Positions 56,883 to 64,000 of a DNA stretch of 64,000 bases are shown here, one piece after another. The stretch's first letter is position 1. Every line of letters starts with the position of its first letter. The DNA is taken from positions 1 through 64,000 of the forward strand of contig NZ_SZPR01000031.1 of assembly GCF_005280195.1 (NCBI RefSeq), in the 5' to 3' direction. The translations under genes and the position numbers were made by a program. The notes under the pieces are model-generated. The model searched no databases, had not been told where the DNA came from, and saw nothing but the letters and a program-made list of their open reading frames with translations. Origin of the DNA: Streptomyces galbus. Lineage in GTDB: Bacteria; Actinomycetota; Actinomycetes; Streptomycetales; Streptomycetaceae.

Positions 56883-56919
56883 CGAACCACCCTCACCCGC
56901 CCCTGTTCGCCCCGCGCAC

Positions 56920-56937
56920 TGTCGAAGCGCTTCACAC
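56920..56937. promoter_or_regulatory. Operator 2, imperfect copy
   Basis: The left half and centre of operator 1 (TGTCGAAGCGCTTC) are repeated at 56920-56933, but the right end diverges. A half site TGTCGAA also occurs at 56880. Binding here would block elongation or the RBS. Confidence 0.65.
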
Positions 56938-56952
56938 CGCCTGGAGAGCTGG

Positions 56953-57966
56953 ATGGTCACTCTCGCCGAGGTCGCCCAGCACGCCGGAGTCTCGGCGAGC
57001 ACGGTGAGCTATGTCCTCAGCGGCAAGCGGTCCATCTCCGCCACCACCCGGCAGCGGGTCGAGCAGAGTATCCGGGAGCTGGGCTACCACCCCAACGCGG
57101 GCGCCCGCGCCCTGGCCAGCAGCAGGTCCGCCATCATCGCGCTGATGATCCCGCTGCGCACGGACATGTACGTGCCGGTGATGATGGAGATCGCCATCGC
57201 CGTGGCCACCACCGCCCGCCTCCACGGCTACGACGTCCTGCTGCTCACCGGCGAGGAGGGGCCCGACGCGGTGCGCCGCGTCACCGGCAGCGGGCTGGCC
57301 GACGCGATGATCGTGATGGACGTCGAACTCGACGACGAGCGGCTGCCGTTGCTGCGGCGGACCGGCCGGCCGTCGGTCCTGATCGGGCTGCCCTCCGACA
57401 CCACCGGGCTGACCTGCGTCGACCTGGACTGGGCCGCGACCGGCGCGCTGTGCGTGGAGCACCTGGCCGCGCTGGGCCACCGGGACGTCGCGGTCATCGG
57501 CGAGGCCCCCGCGGTCTACGAGCGGCACACCGGCTTCGCCGAGCGCACCCTGGACGGACTGCGGTCCCGGGCGCGCGAGGCGGGCCTGCGGGTGCTGCAC
57601 CGGCCGTGCGAGGGCGGGTACGACGCGATGGCCGTGACGCTCGCCCGGATCCTCGACGAGCGCCCCGGCACCACGGGCTTCGTCGTGCAGAACGAGTCGG
57701 CGGTGGAGCCGCTGCTCGCGCTGCTGCGCCAGCAGGGCCGGGCGGTGCCCGAGGACGTCTCCGTGGTCGCGATCTGCCCGGACCAGGTCGCCACCCAGGC
57801 GTCCGTGCGGCTGACCTCGGTCGCCGTCCCCGCGCAGGACATGGGCCGGTACGCCGTCGAGCACCTCGTCGCCAAGCTCGACGGGCGCCGCGAGGACGAC
57901 GTGGTGCTGCTCGCGCCCGAGCTGACCGTCCGCGCCAGCTCCGGCCCCGCCCCCTCGGCCGGCTGA
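56953..57966 (+). CDS. LacI-family transcriptional regulator of the glycosidase genes
   Basis: 337 aa from ATG 56953, with GGAG six bases upstream. The N-terminal helix-turn-helix is T-L-A-E-V-A-Q-H-A-G-V-S-A-S-T-V-S-Y-V-L, followed by the hinge helix N-A-G-A-R-A-L-A. The periplasmic-binding-like sugar domain has the usual G-H-R-D-V-A-V-I-G and Y-E-R-H-T-G-F segments. It precedes the GH31 gene by 113 bp, which has no terminator, so it probably controls itself and the glycosidases in answer to an oligosaccharide. Confidence 0.92.
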   Translation: MVTLAEVAQHAGVSASTVSYVLSGKRSISATTRQRVEQSIRELGYHPNAGARALASSRSAIIALMIPLRTDMYVPVMMEIAIAVATTARLHGYDVLLLTGEEGPDAVRRVTGSGLADAMIVMDVELDDERLPLLRRTGRPSVLIGLPSDTTGLTCVDLDWAATGALCVEHLAALGHRDVAVIGEAPAVYERHTGFAERTLDGLRSRAREAGLRVLHRPCEGGYDAMAVTLARILDERPGTTGFVVQNESAVEPLLALLRQQGRAVPEDVSVVAICPDQVATQASVRLTSVAVPAQDMGRYAVEHLVAKLDGRREDDVVLLAPELTVRASSGPAPSAG

Positions 57967-58079
57967 CTCCCCCACCGCCCCGCCCTCCGCCCCCGCCCTC
58001 CCCCTCCCGTCCAGGTCACTCGCGCACCGGGTCCGTCCCGGGGCACCGCCCTGTCTGCCCTCCTCCAGGAGCACGCCAC

Positions 58080-60128
58080 GTGAACCAGCCTGCCGCACAC
58101 GCACCCGAGGTCAGCCTCGCGCAGTCGTCCCCGACCGTCGGCACGTTCCGCGAGCGGGACGACGCGCTGGAGTGGAGCGGCCGCCAGGAGACGGTCCGCG
58201 TCGAGCCGTGGGGTCCGGACGCGGTCCGGGTCCGGGCCCGGCTCGGCGGGCCGGTCCTGGAGGACCTGCCGGGCGCGCTGCTCGACGGGGCACCGCCCGC
58301 CCCCGCCACCGTGAAGGTCGAGGACGGCCGGGGCCGGGTGACGGTCGGCGCGCTGACCGTCGAGGTGGACGCCGAGGGCCTGGTCCGCTTCCTGCGCACC
58401 GACGACGGCTCCGAACTGCTCGCCGAGGAGCGCGCCCACTTCTGGTGGCCGGGACCGCGCCTGTACACGGCGGTCGGCCACGGCCACCACCGGCTGGAGC
58501 AGCGGTTCGCCGCCTACGACGGGGAGCGGCTGTACGGCCTGGGCCAGCACCAGCACGGCCGCCTCGACCAGAAGGGCCTGGTGCTGGACCTGGTGCAGCG
58601 CAACGCCGAGGTGAGCGTCCCGGTGCTGACCTCCAGCCGCGGCTACACCCTGCTGTGGAACAACCCGGCGATCGGGCGGGTGGAGCTGGCCCACAACGGC
58701 ACCCGGTGGGTGGCCGACTCGGCCCGGCAGATCGACTACTGGATCACCGCGGGCACCCCGGCCGACGGGCAGCGCCGCTACAGCGCGGTGACCGGCCGTA
58801 CGCCGATGCTGCCGGAGTGGGCGGCCGGGTTCTGGCAGTGCAAGCTGCGCTACCGCACGCAGGACGAACTCCTCGCGGTGGCCCGGGAGTACAAGCGGCG
58901 GGGCCTGCCGGTCAGCGCGATCGTCTGCGACTTCTTCCACTGGACCCACCTCGGCGAGTGGAGGTTCGACCCCGCCGAGTGGCCCGACCCGGCGGCCATG
59001 GTGCGCGAACTGCGCGAGCTGGGCATCGAGCTGGTCGTCTCGGTGTGGCCGTCGGTGTCCCCGCTGTCGGAGAACCACCCGGTGATGGAGCAGCGCGGCT
59101 GGTTCATCGGCACGCAGTACGGCCCGATGGCGCACGCCGACTGGCCGGACAAGGGGGTCGCCTCGACCGTGCAGGTGGCGTTCTACGACGCCACCAACCC
59201 GGAGGCCCGGGAGTTCGTGTGGTCGCGGATCCGGGAGAACTACCTGGAGCCGTACGGCATCAGGGCGTTCTGGCTGGACGCCTGCGAGCCGGAACTCAAG
59301 CCGGGCTTCCCGGAGAACCTGCGCTACTGGGCGGGTCCCGGCCTGGAGGTGGGCAACCTCTACCCGGCGGAGAACTCCCGCGCGTTCCACGAGGGCCTGC
59401 GCGCGTCCGGCGCCGGCGACGACGAGGTGATCACCCTCAACCGCTCGGCCTGGGCGGGCAGTCAGCGCTACGGTGCCGCGCTGTGGTCGGGCGACATCGG
59501 CACCGACTTCGCGACCCTGCGCCGCCAGGTCGCGGCCGGCCTGAACACCGCGCTGTCCGGCATCCCGTGGTGGAACACCGACATCGGCGGCTTCCACGGC
59601 GGCGACCCGGACGACCCGGCGTACCGCGAGGTGATCGTGCGCTGGTTCCAGTTCGGCGCGCTGTCGCCGCTGATGCGGCTGCACGGCTTCCGCGATCCGG
59701 GCACGCCGCTGGGCCCGGAGATGACCGGGGGCCCCAACGAGGTGTGGTCGTACGGGGAGGAGGCCGGCGCGGTGATGGAGCGCTACCTGCGGCTGCGGGA
59801 GCGGCTGCGGCCGTACGTCCTGCAGGTGATGCGCGAGGCCCACGAGGAGGGCCTGCCGGTGATGCGCCCGCTGTTCCTGGAGTTCCCGGACGACCCGGCG
59901 GCGTGGGACGTGGCGGACGCCTACCTGCTGGGGCGGGACCTGCTGGTCGCCCCGGTCCTGGAGGCGGGGGCCACCACCCGCACCGTGCACCTCCCGCGGG
60001 GCGCGGACTGGACCGACGCGTGGACCGGCGCGACCTACGGGGGCGGCGGGTCCGTCACCGTCGACGCCCCGCTGGAGCGCATCCCGCTGTTCCTGCGGGA
60101 CGGCGCGCGGCTGCCGATCGCGGAGTAG
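58080..60128 (+). CDS. GH31 glycosidase, probable alpha-xylosidase
   Basis: 682 aa from GTG 58080, with AGGAG nine bases upstream. The nucleophile is D400 (A-F-W-L-D-A-C-E-P-E) and the acid/base is D472 (L-W-S-G-D-I-G-T-D). The A-F-W-L-D-A pattern and the Y-G-L-G-Q-H-Q-H-G N-terminal segment are like the alpha-xylosidase branch of GH31, although alpha-glucosidase activity cannot be excluded by eye. There is no signal peptide, so it acts on imported oligosaccharides. The neighbouring genes encode other xyloglucan-type activities. Confidence 0.88.
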   Translation: MNQPAAHAPEVSLAQSSPTVGTFRERDDALEWSGRQETVRVEPWGPDAVRVRARLGGPVLEDLPGALLDGAPPAPATVKVEDGRGRVTVGALTVEVDAEGLVRFLRTDDGSELLAEERAHFWWPGPRLYTAVGHGHHRLEQRFAAYDGERLYGLGQHQHGRLDQKGLVLDLVQRNAEVSVPVLTSSRGYTLLWNNPAIGRVELAHNGTRWVADSARQIDYWITAGTPADGQRRYSAVTGRTPMLPEWAAGFWQCKLRYRTQDELLAVAREYKRRGLPVSAIVCDFFHWTHLGEWRFDPAEWPDPAAMVRELRELGIELVVSVWPSVSPLSENHPVMEQRGWFIGTQYGPMAHADWPDKGVASTVQVAFYDATNPEAREFVWSRIRENYLEPYGIRAFWLDACEPELKPGFPENLRYWAGPGLEVGNLYPAENSRAFHEGLRASGAGDDEVITLNRSAWAGSQRYGAALWSGDIGTDFATLRRQVAAGLNTALSGIPWWNTDIGGFHGGDPDDPAYREVIVRWFQFGALSPLMRLHGFRDPGTPLGPEMTGGPNEVWSYGEEAGAVMERYLRLRERLRPYVLQVMREAHEEGLPVMRPLFLEFPDDPAAWDVADAYLLGRDLLVAPVLEAGATTRTVHLPRGADWTDAWTGATYGGGGSVTVDAPLERIPLFLRDGARLPIAE

Positions 60129-60138
60129 GCACGCGGGA

Positions 60139-60171
60139 AGGGCCGGCTCCCCCGCGGGGGACGCCGGCCCT
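60139..60171. terminator. Long hairpin between convergent GH31 and GH12 genes
   Basis: Arms 60139-60147 and 60163-60171 are perfectly complementary. The stem continues inward (six more pairs, one bulged C) to a 2-nt centre. It serves both directions. Confidence 0.8.
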
Positions 60172-60188
60172 CCGTCTCGGTCACCGCA

Positions 60189-60902
60189 TCAACTGCTGCT
60201 GACCGTCGGGTTGTTGGTCTGGAAGTTCAGCCCGCCGGACGACGAGGTGATCTCGTAGCCGAACTGGACGTCGCCGATGGTCTCGTTGCCGAACCAGCCC
60301 TTGGTGTCCTTGATCCACTTGAGGATCGGCAGGATGTTGACCGTCCCCGAGGTCGAGTTCGAGGTACGGATGAAGGAGAAGACCTCGTTGGCGCCGTTGC
60401 TGCCCTTGTAGACGGTCCAGGTGTGCCCGCCCAGCGTCACGGTGCCCTGCGAGGTGCCGAGGGGTCCGACGGCCCCGGTCTTGTTGACCCAGAGCATGAT
60501 CTCGTAGTCGTAGTCGGTGTCCCAGATGTCGTACGACGTGTTGTAGGCGCCGGACGACGGGACCGTGACGTTGTAGCTGCTGGTGAGCGAGGAGAGCGAG
60601 GTGATCGACTTGTTGATCACCTTCTTCGCGTCGGGGTACGACTTGATGCCGCCGGTGTTGGGGTGGTCGGCCCACACGCCCCAGTTGGTGCCGGAGTTGG
60701 CCCAGATGCACTGGCTGCCGGCGCCGGAGCCCCAGATGTTGTTGTAGAGCGTGTAGCCGTTCAGCGAGGTGTTGCCCCACTGGTCGCAGGAGTTCCAGAC
60801 GGCGGCCGAGGCGGGGGCGGAGGCCAGGCCGACCGTGACGCCGATCGCGAGGGCGGGCGCCAGCGCCAGCCGGGTGAGGCGGCTCAGTGTGCGTGCTGCC
60901 AT
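60189..60902 (-). CDS. Secreted GH12 beta-glucanase / xyloglucanase
   Basis: 237 aa. A signal peptide (1-33, cut after A-S-A) is followed by a single GH12 domain with no carbohydrate-binding module. The nucleophile is E134 (Y-D-Y-E-I-M-L-W-V-N) and the acid/base is E216 (F-G-Y-E-I-T-S). The family has endo-1,4-glucanases and xyloglucan-specific endoglucanases. The location with alpha-xylosidase-, galactosidase- and fucosidase-type genes favours xyloglucan as substrate. The extracellular enzyme would provide the oligosaccharides. ATG 60902 has AAGGGA upstream. Confidence 0.92.
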   Translation of the reverse strand: MAARTLSRLTRLALAPALAIGVTVGLASAPASAAVWNSCDQWGNTSLNGYTLYNNIWGSGAGSQCIWANSGTNWGVWADHPNTGGIKSYPDAKKVINKSITSLSSLTSSYNVTVPSSGAYNTSYDIWDTDYDYEIMLWVNKTGAVGPLGTSQGTVTLGGHTWTVYKGSNGANEVFSFIRTSNSTSGTVNILPILKWIKDTKGWFGNETIGDVQFGYEITSSSGGLNFQTNNPTVSSS

Positions 60903-60933
60903 GGTGTCCCTTCCATGGGTGGGGGGAGGGGGT

Positions 60934-63132
60934 TCACCGCGCCTCCAGACGGACGACGCGGTCCTCTCCGGCGACCAGGTCGAGCGGCCCGGCACCGGAG
61001 GGGGTCCTGAGGTCGACGCGTACGGTGCGCGTCGGGCGGACGACGGCCGTGGCGCCCCCGGGCGCCCAGATGAGGTCGATCCGCGCTCCGAACCGGGTGC
61101 GCACGCCGCGCAGTTCGCCCTGCCGGAGGGCCGGGGGCGGCGCGGGGAGCAGGACCAGCCGGTCGGGGGTCGACTGGACCAGCGCCTCGACGAGCACCGT
61201 GGGCAGGGTGTGCGCGGCGTCGGCGTTGTAGACGTCGCGGTCCGGGTAGTGGGCGCTCATCAGGGACGCGTGGAAGAAGTCGCCCTCCAGCACCGCGGTG
61301 AGCGCCCGGGCGACGCGCGGGGCGTCCCGGAGGCGGGCCGCGACCAGGGCGCGGTGGAGGTGGCCGTGCGCGGAGTCGTTCTCCGTGCCCCGCAGCTCCA
61401 GCGCCCGGTGGGCGGCGGCGGCCGGGCCGGGGGTGTCGTAGGGGGTGATCTCGTCGAGCGGCCAGACGCCGTAGAGGTGGCTGAGGTGGCGGTGGTCGTA
61501 GGAGTCCGCCAGGTCCGGGCGGGCCCATTCGGCGAGGGCGCCGTCGGCGTTGACCCGGTGCGCCGGGAGCCGGTCGGCGAGGGCGCGCCAGCGGTCGGCG
61601 TCCGGGGTGCCGGGGTGGTAGGCCGCGGCCGTGCGCAGGGCGTGGCGGGCCGCCGAGAGGTCCATGGCCGCGTCGAGCGTGCCCCAGCTCGCGTTCGCGG
61701 GCCGGTTCTCCGGGGAGTAGGACGGCACCACGACGAGGTGTCCGGCGGCGTCGATGCGGGTGAGGAAGTCCTCGTAGAACGTGGCGACTTCGGCGAGCGC
61801 GGCGGCCGTGCCGGGGTCGCGTGCGCCCCGGGTGTCGTCGTGGTCGACGAGCGGCTTGAGCAGCCAGTCGGCGCCCGCGGTCCACAGGTGCAGGGGGTAC
61901 TCGCGGCTGAAGTGGACGCAGTGGCCCGACTCGCCGTCGGTGTGGGCGGGGGCGACGGCGCCGCGGGCGCCGAAGACCGCGCGGGCGTTGTCCCGCCAGT
62001 CGGGCAACTGGCGCCGGACCAGGGCGGCCAGGGCCTCGGTGACCTCGGGCAGGTCGGCGGCCGCGGCACCGGCGGTCTGCAGGCCCAGGTTGGCGTCCAG
62101 GGTGAACGCGCCCGACCAGGCGGTGGTCCACTCGCCGGTCCACAGGCCGGTCAGGCGGGGCGGCAGGACGCCGGAGGAGGACAGCAGGTGGTAGCGGCCG
62201 GCCGCGAAGAGCCGCTCCAGCAGGGCCCGGCTGCCCGGTCGCTTCAGCAACTCGCTGCCGGGCAGCGCCCGTTCGGCGGGGTCGGCGCGCAGGTCCAGGG
62301 TGACGCGGCGGTAGGCGGTGCGGTGCCGGGCGAGGTGCCGCTCCAGCAGGTCGTCGTACGGTTCGCGCGCCAGGTCGCGCAGGGTGCGGGACTCGGCGGT
62401 GACGTCCAGGTCGCCGGTGTGCCGGTGGACGCGGGTGAGCAGCAGGACGGCGTCGGCGTGCTCGACGCGCACGCCGCGCGGGCCGAGGGCGGTCGTGCCG
62501 CCCGTGACGGCGGCGACGGTGACGCCGGTGTAGGCGCGGTCGCCGCCCGGGTAGCCGGCCCGCAGGCTCAGCACCGCGCCCTCGGGGGTGAGGACGGTGC
62601 CCTGGCCGACGCCCAGGCCGGGCGGGACGCCGGGCAGGCGGTGGTCGAGGGAGAGGGTGAGGGAGGGGCCCGGCGCGGTGACGTACTGGACGACCACGTC
62701 GTCGGCGCGGGAGACGAAGACCCGGCTGCGCCAGTCGCCGCAGGTCGCCTCGACGACCCCGGTGGCGAAGTCGACGCGGCGCCGGTAGGCGGGCCGGGGC
62801 TCGGGCACGGTCCGGTCCAGGTGGATGCGGACGGCGGGGTGGAAGGGCTGCACCCACTGCAGCGGGCGTCCGTCGGTGAAGTCCTCGGCGGCCCGCGTGT
62901 CACCGGCCAGCAACCGGTCCTGCAGGGCGGGGAGCCGGTCGGCGAGCTGCGGCGGTCCGGCGTGCTCCGTGCCGTTGGGGCGGACGAGGGTGTGCTGGGT
63001 GACGGTGACCCGGTCGGCGTCCGGGTGACCGGACACCAGGGCGCCGTGGTGGCCGTTGCCGGTGAGGAAGGCGCCCTCCCAGCGGGCGGCGGGCCCGGGT
63101 TCCCAGGTGCCGTGGACGGGGCCGGCGCTCAT
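60934..63132 (-). CDS. GH95 glycosidase (alpha-L-fucosidase type)
   Basis: 732 aa from ATG 63132, overlapping the upstream gene's stop by four bases. The start W-E-G-A-F-L-T-G-N-G-H-H-G-A-L-V, the central G-L-W-T-G-E-W-T-T-A-W-S-G-A-F-T-L-D-A-N-L and the later Y-D-H-R-H-L-S-H-L-Y-G-V-W-P are GH95 features. The family includes 1,2-alpha-L-fucosidases and alpha-L-galactosidases. No signal peptide is present, so the action is inside the cell. It is followed after 31 bp by the GH12 gene, in the same operon. Confidence 0.88.
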   Translation of the reverse strand: MSAGPVHGTWEPGPAARWEGAFLTGNGHHGALVSGHPDADRVTVTQHTLVRPNGTEHAGPPQLADRLPALQDRLLAGDTRAAEDFTDGRPLQWVQPFHPAVRIHLDRTVPEPRPAYRRRVDFATGVVEATCGDWRSRVFVSRADDVVVQYVTAPGPSLTLSLDHRLPGVPPGLGVGQGTVLTPEGAVLSLRAGYPGGDRAYTGVTVAAVTGGTTALGPRGVRVEHADAVLLLTRVHRHTGDLDVTAESRTLRDLAREPYDDLLERHLARHRTAYRRVTLDLRADPAERALPGSELLKRPGSRALLERLFAAGRYHLLSSSGVLPPRLTGLWTGEWTTAWSGAFTLDANLGLQTAGAAAADLPEVTEALAALVRRQLPDWRDNARAVFGARGAVAPAHTDGESGHCVHFSREYPLHLWTAGADWLLKPLVDHDDTRGARDPGTAAALAEVATFYEDFLTRIDAAGHLVVVPSYSPENRPANASWGTLDAAMDLSAARHALRTAAAYHPGTPDADRWRALADRLPAHRVNADGALAEWARPDLADSYDHRHLSHLYGVWPLDEITPYDTPGPAAAAHRALELRGTENDSAHGHLHRALVAARLRDAPRVARALTAVLEGDFFHASLMSAHYPDRDVYNADAAHTLPTVLVEALVQSTPDRLVLLPAPPPALRQGELRGVRTRFGARIDLIWAPGGATAVVRPTRTVRVDLRTPSGAGPLDLVAGEDRVVRLEAR

Positions 63133-64000
63133 GACCGCAGCACCGCCGCTCCGTAGCGGCCGAGGGGCACGCGGTCCGTGTGCGTGGTGCCGGTCAGCAG
63201 GTCGTGGTGGGTGCCGGGGACGTCGACGACGACCGGCTCGCGCCCGTGGTGGAGCAGGAACAGCAGGTCGCCCCGGCGCACGGCCTCGACGTCCGCCGGG
63301 AGCCCGGCCAGGACGGGCCGGACCCCGGCGGCGGCGGCGATGCCGGCCAGCAGGGCGCGCAGGGCGTCCAGCTCGGGGAGGGTGGAGAGGTACCAGGCGC
63401 GGCCCCGGCGCAGCACGGCGGGCAGCCCGTCGAGTTCGCCGCCCCGGTAGGGGATCGTCTCGTCGACCGTGTCGTCGGGCTCGATCTCCTCCGACCACAG
63501 GGTGCCGTCGAAACCGTCGCAGGGGGCCGTCTCCCCCGCCTCCAGCGGCCACCACTCGTGCAGCGTGCGGATGCCGAACAGGGCGCGCAGCCGGGCGTCC
63601 ATGCCGCCCTCGCGGATGCGGTCGTCCTGGTCGGCGACGCCCGTGAGGAACCCGCTGACCAGGGTGCCGCCGTCGCGGACGTAGGCGAGGAGGCGGTCGG
63701 CCGCCGTGTCGGTCAGGGCGTAGAGCTGGGGGACGACGACGAGCCGGTAGCCGCCGAGGTCGTGCTCGGGGTGGGCGAAGTCGGTGGTGAGGTGGGCCTG
63801 CCACAGGGCGCGGTGCCAGGCGTGCAGGACGTCCGGCAGGTCGACGCGGGCGGAGGGGCGCCCGTCCTGGGCGCTCGCCCACCAGGCGTCCCAGTCGTGC
63901 AGGACGGCGATGTCGGCACCGACCCGGCCGCCGGCCACCTCCGGTCCGATGCGGGCGAGGTCGGCGCCGAGCTCCACCACCTCCTGGAAGGTGCGGCCGC
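63129..64000 (-). CDS. GH42 beta-galactosidase, C-terminal part (cut by window edge)
   Basis: About 290 residues are visible; the frame stays open to the right edge, so the N-terminal catalytic barrel lies outside. The seen part has the trimerisation domain (I-A-V-L-H-D-W-D-A-W-W-A-S, Y-R-L-V-V-V-P-Q-L-Y, G-G-T-L-V-S-G-F) and the small C-terminal beta domain of GH42. The reading R-T-F-Q-E-V-V-E-L-G-A-D-L-A continues upstream of the internal methionine or valine. It is coupled to the GH95 gene (ATGA). Likely intracellular removal of galactose. Confidence 0.88.
   Translation of the reverse strand, partial: GRTFQEVVELGADLARIGPEVAGGRVGADIAVLHDWDAWWASAQDGRPSARVDLPDVLHAWHRALWQAHLTTDFAHPEHDLGGYRLVVVPQLYALTDTAADRLLAYVRDGGTLVSGFLTGVADQDDRIREGGMDARLRALFGIRTLHEWWPLEAGETAPCDGFDGTLWSEEIEPDDTVDETIPYRGGELDGLPAVLRRGRAWYLSTLPELDALRALLAGIAAAAGVRPVLAGLPADVEAVRRGDLLFLLHHGREPVVVDVPGTHHDLLTGTTHTDRVPLGRYGAAVLRS

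Larger units (their letters stand above)
56523..56952. promoter_or_regulatory. Divergent region between the dehydrogenase and the LacI-type gene
   Basis: 430 bp without a gene. The left part has a direct repeat TACCCGATC at 56579-56587 and 56593-56601, near the likely dehydrogenase promoter. The right part has the LacI-type promoter and operators, entered separately. The middle is GC-rich with no clear feature. Confidence 0.55.

Overview
The window is chromosomal DNA of a high-GC actinobacterium, almost certainly a Streptomyces. Third codon positions are strongly G/C. The housekeeping genes follow the order familiar from the Streptomyces core chromosome, and the type VII secretion and glycosidase content fits that genus. 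I see no tRNA, rRNA, CRISPR array, transposase or integrase.

Region 1 (1-11.3 kb) is RNA turnover and lysine/thymidylate metabolism. It holds RNase J, dapA, thyX, two small membrane proteins, a TPR-like membrane protein, dapB, an M16 peptidase, pnp (polynucleotide phosphorylase) and rpsO, then a solitary DUF397 protein. pnp and the M16 gene overlap by four bases.

Region 2 (11.3-32.7 kb) is a complete ESX/type VII secretion locus of the Streptomyces kind. It contains a membrane-anchored beta-propeller protein, eccD, eccC with three ATPase domains, two WXG100 genes (esxA/esxB), an AG1-like helical protein, a DUF6571-like 772-aa protein with an N-terminal W-A-G motif, a lipoprotein, the mycosin mycP, eccB, eccE, an unrecognised gene overlapping eccE, and a 1093-aa Pro/Gln-rich protein with a MinD-like ATPase core that resembles mycobacterial EspI. 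The DUF6571-like gene and the lipoprotein have visibly lower GC toward their shared end, which suggests exchangeable cargo.

Region 3 (32.8-44.8 kb) is the translation operon read right to left: rimP, nusA, ylxR, infB, ylxP (DUF503), rbfA, truB and ribF. A 1187-aa protein lies between truB and ribF. It fuses a trypsin-like domain that has lost its catalytic serine to a P-loop NTPase whose Walker A lysine is arginine. The infB leader carries three tandem ATGA-overlapping mini-ORFs.

Region 4 (44.9-56.5 kb) has a Pro/Ser-rich lipoprotein, a DUF4439 ferritin-like protein, a kinase-fold protein lacking its catalytic residues, proS, two GNAT acetyltransferases, the MEP-pathway genes ispG and dxr around the site-2 protease gene rseP/rip, and an acyl-CoA dehydrogenase.

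Region 5 (56.5-64 kb) looks like a xyloglucan-use locus. A LacI-type regulator has a perfect 18-bp palindrome beside its promoter and a second copy in its leader. It is followed by a GH31 alpha-xylosidase-like enzyme, then a convergent operon of GH42 (cut by the window edge), GH95 and secreted GH12 enzymes. These families together cover the backbone and the xylose, galactose and fucose side chains of plant xyloglucan.
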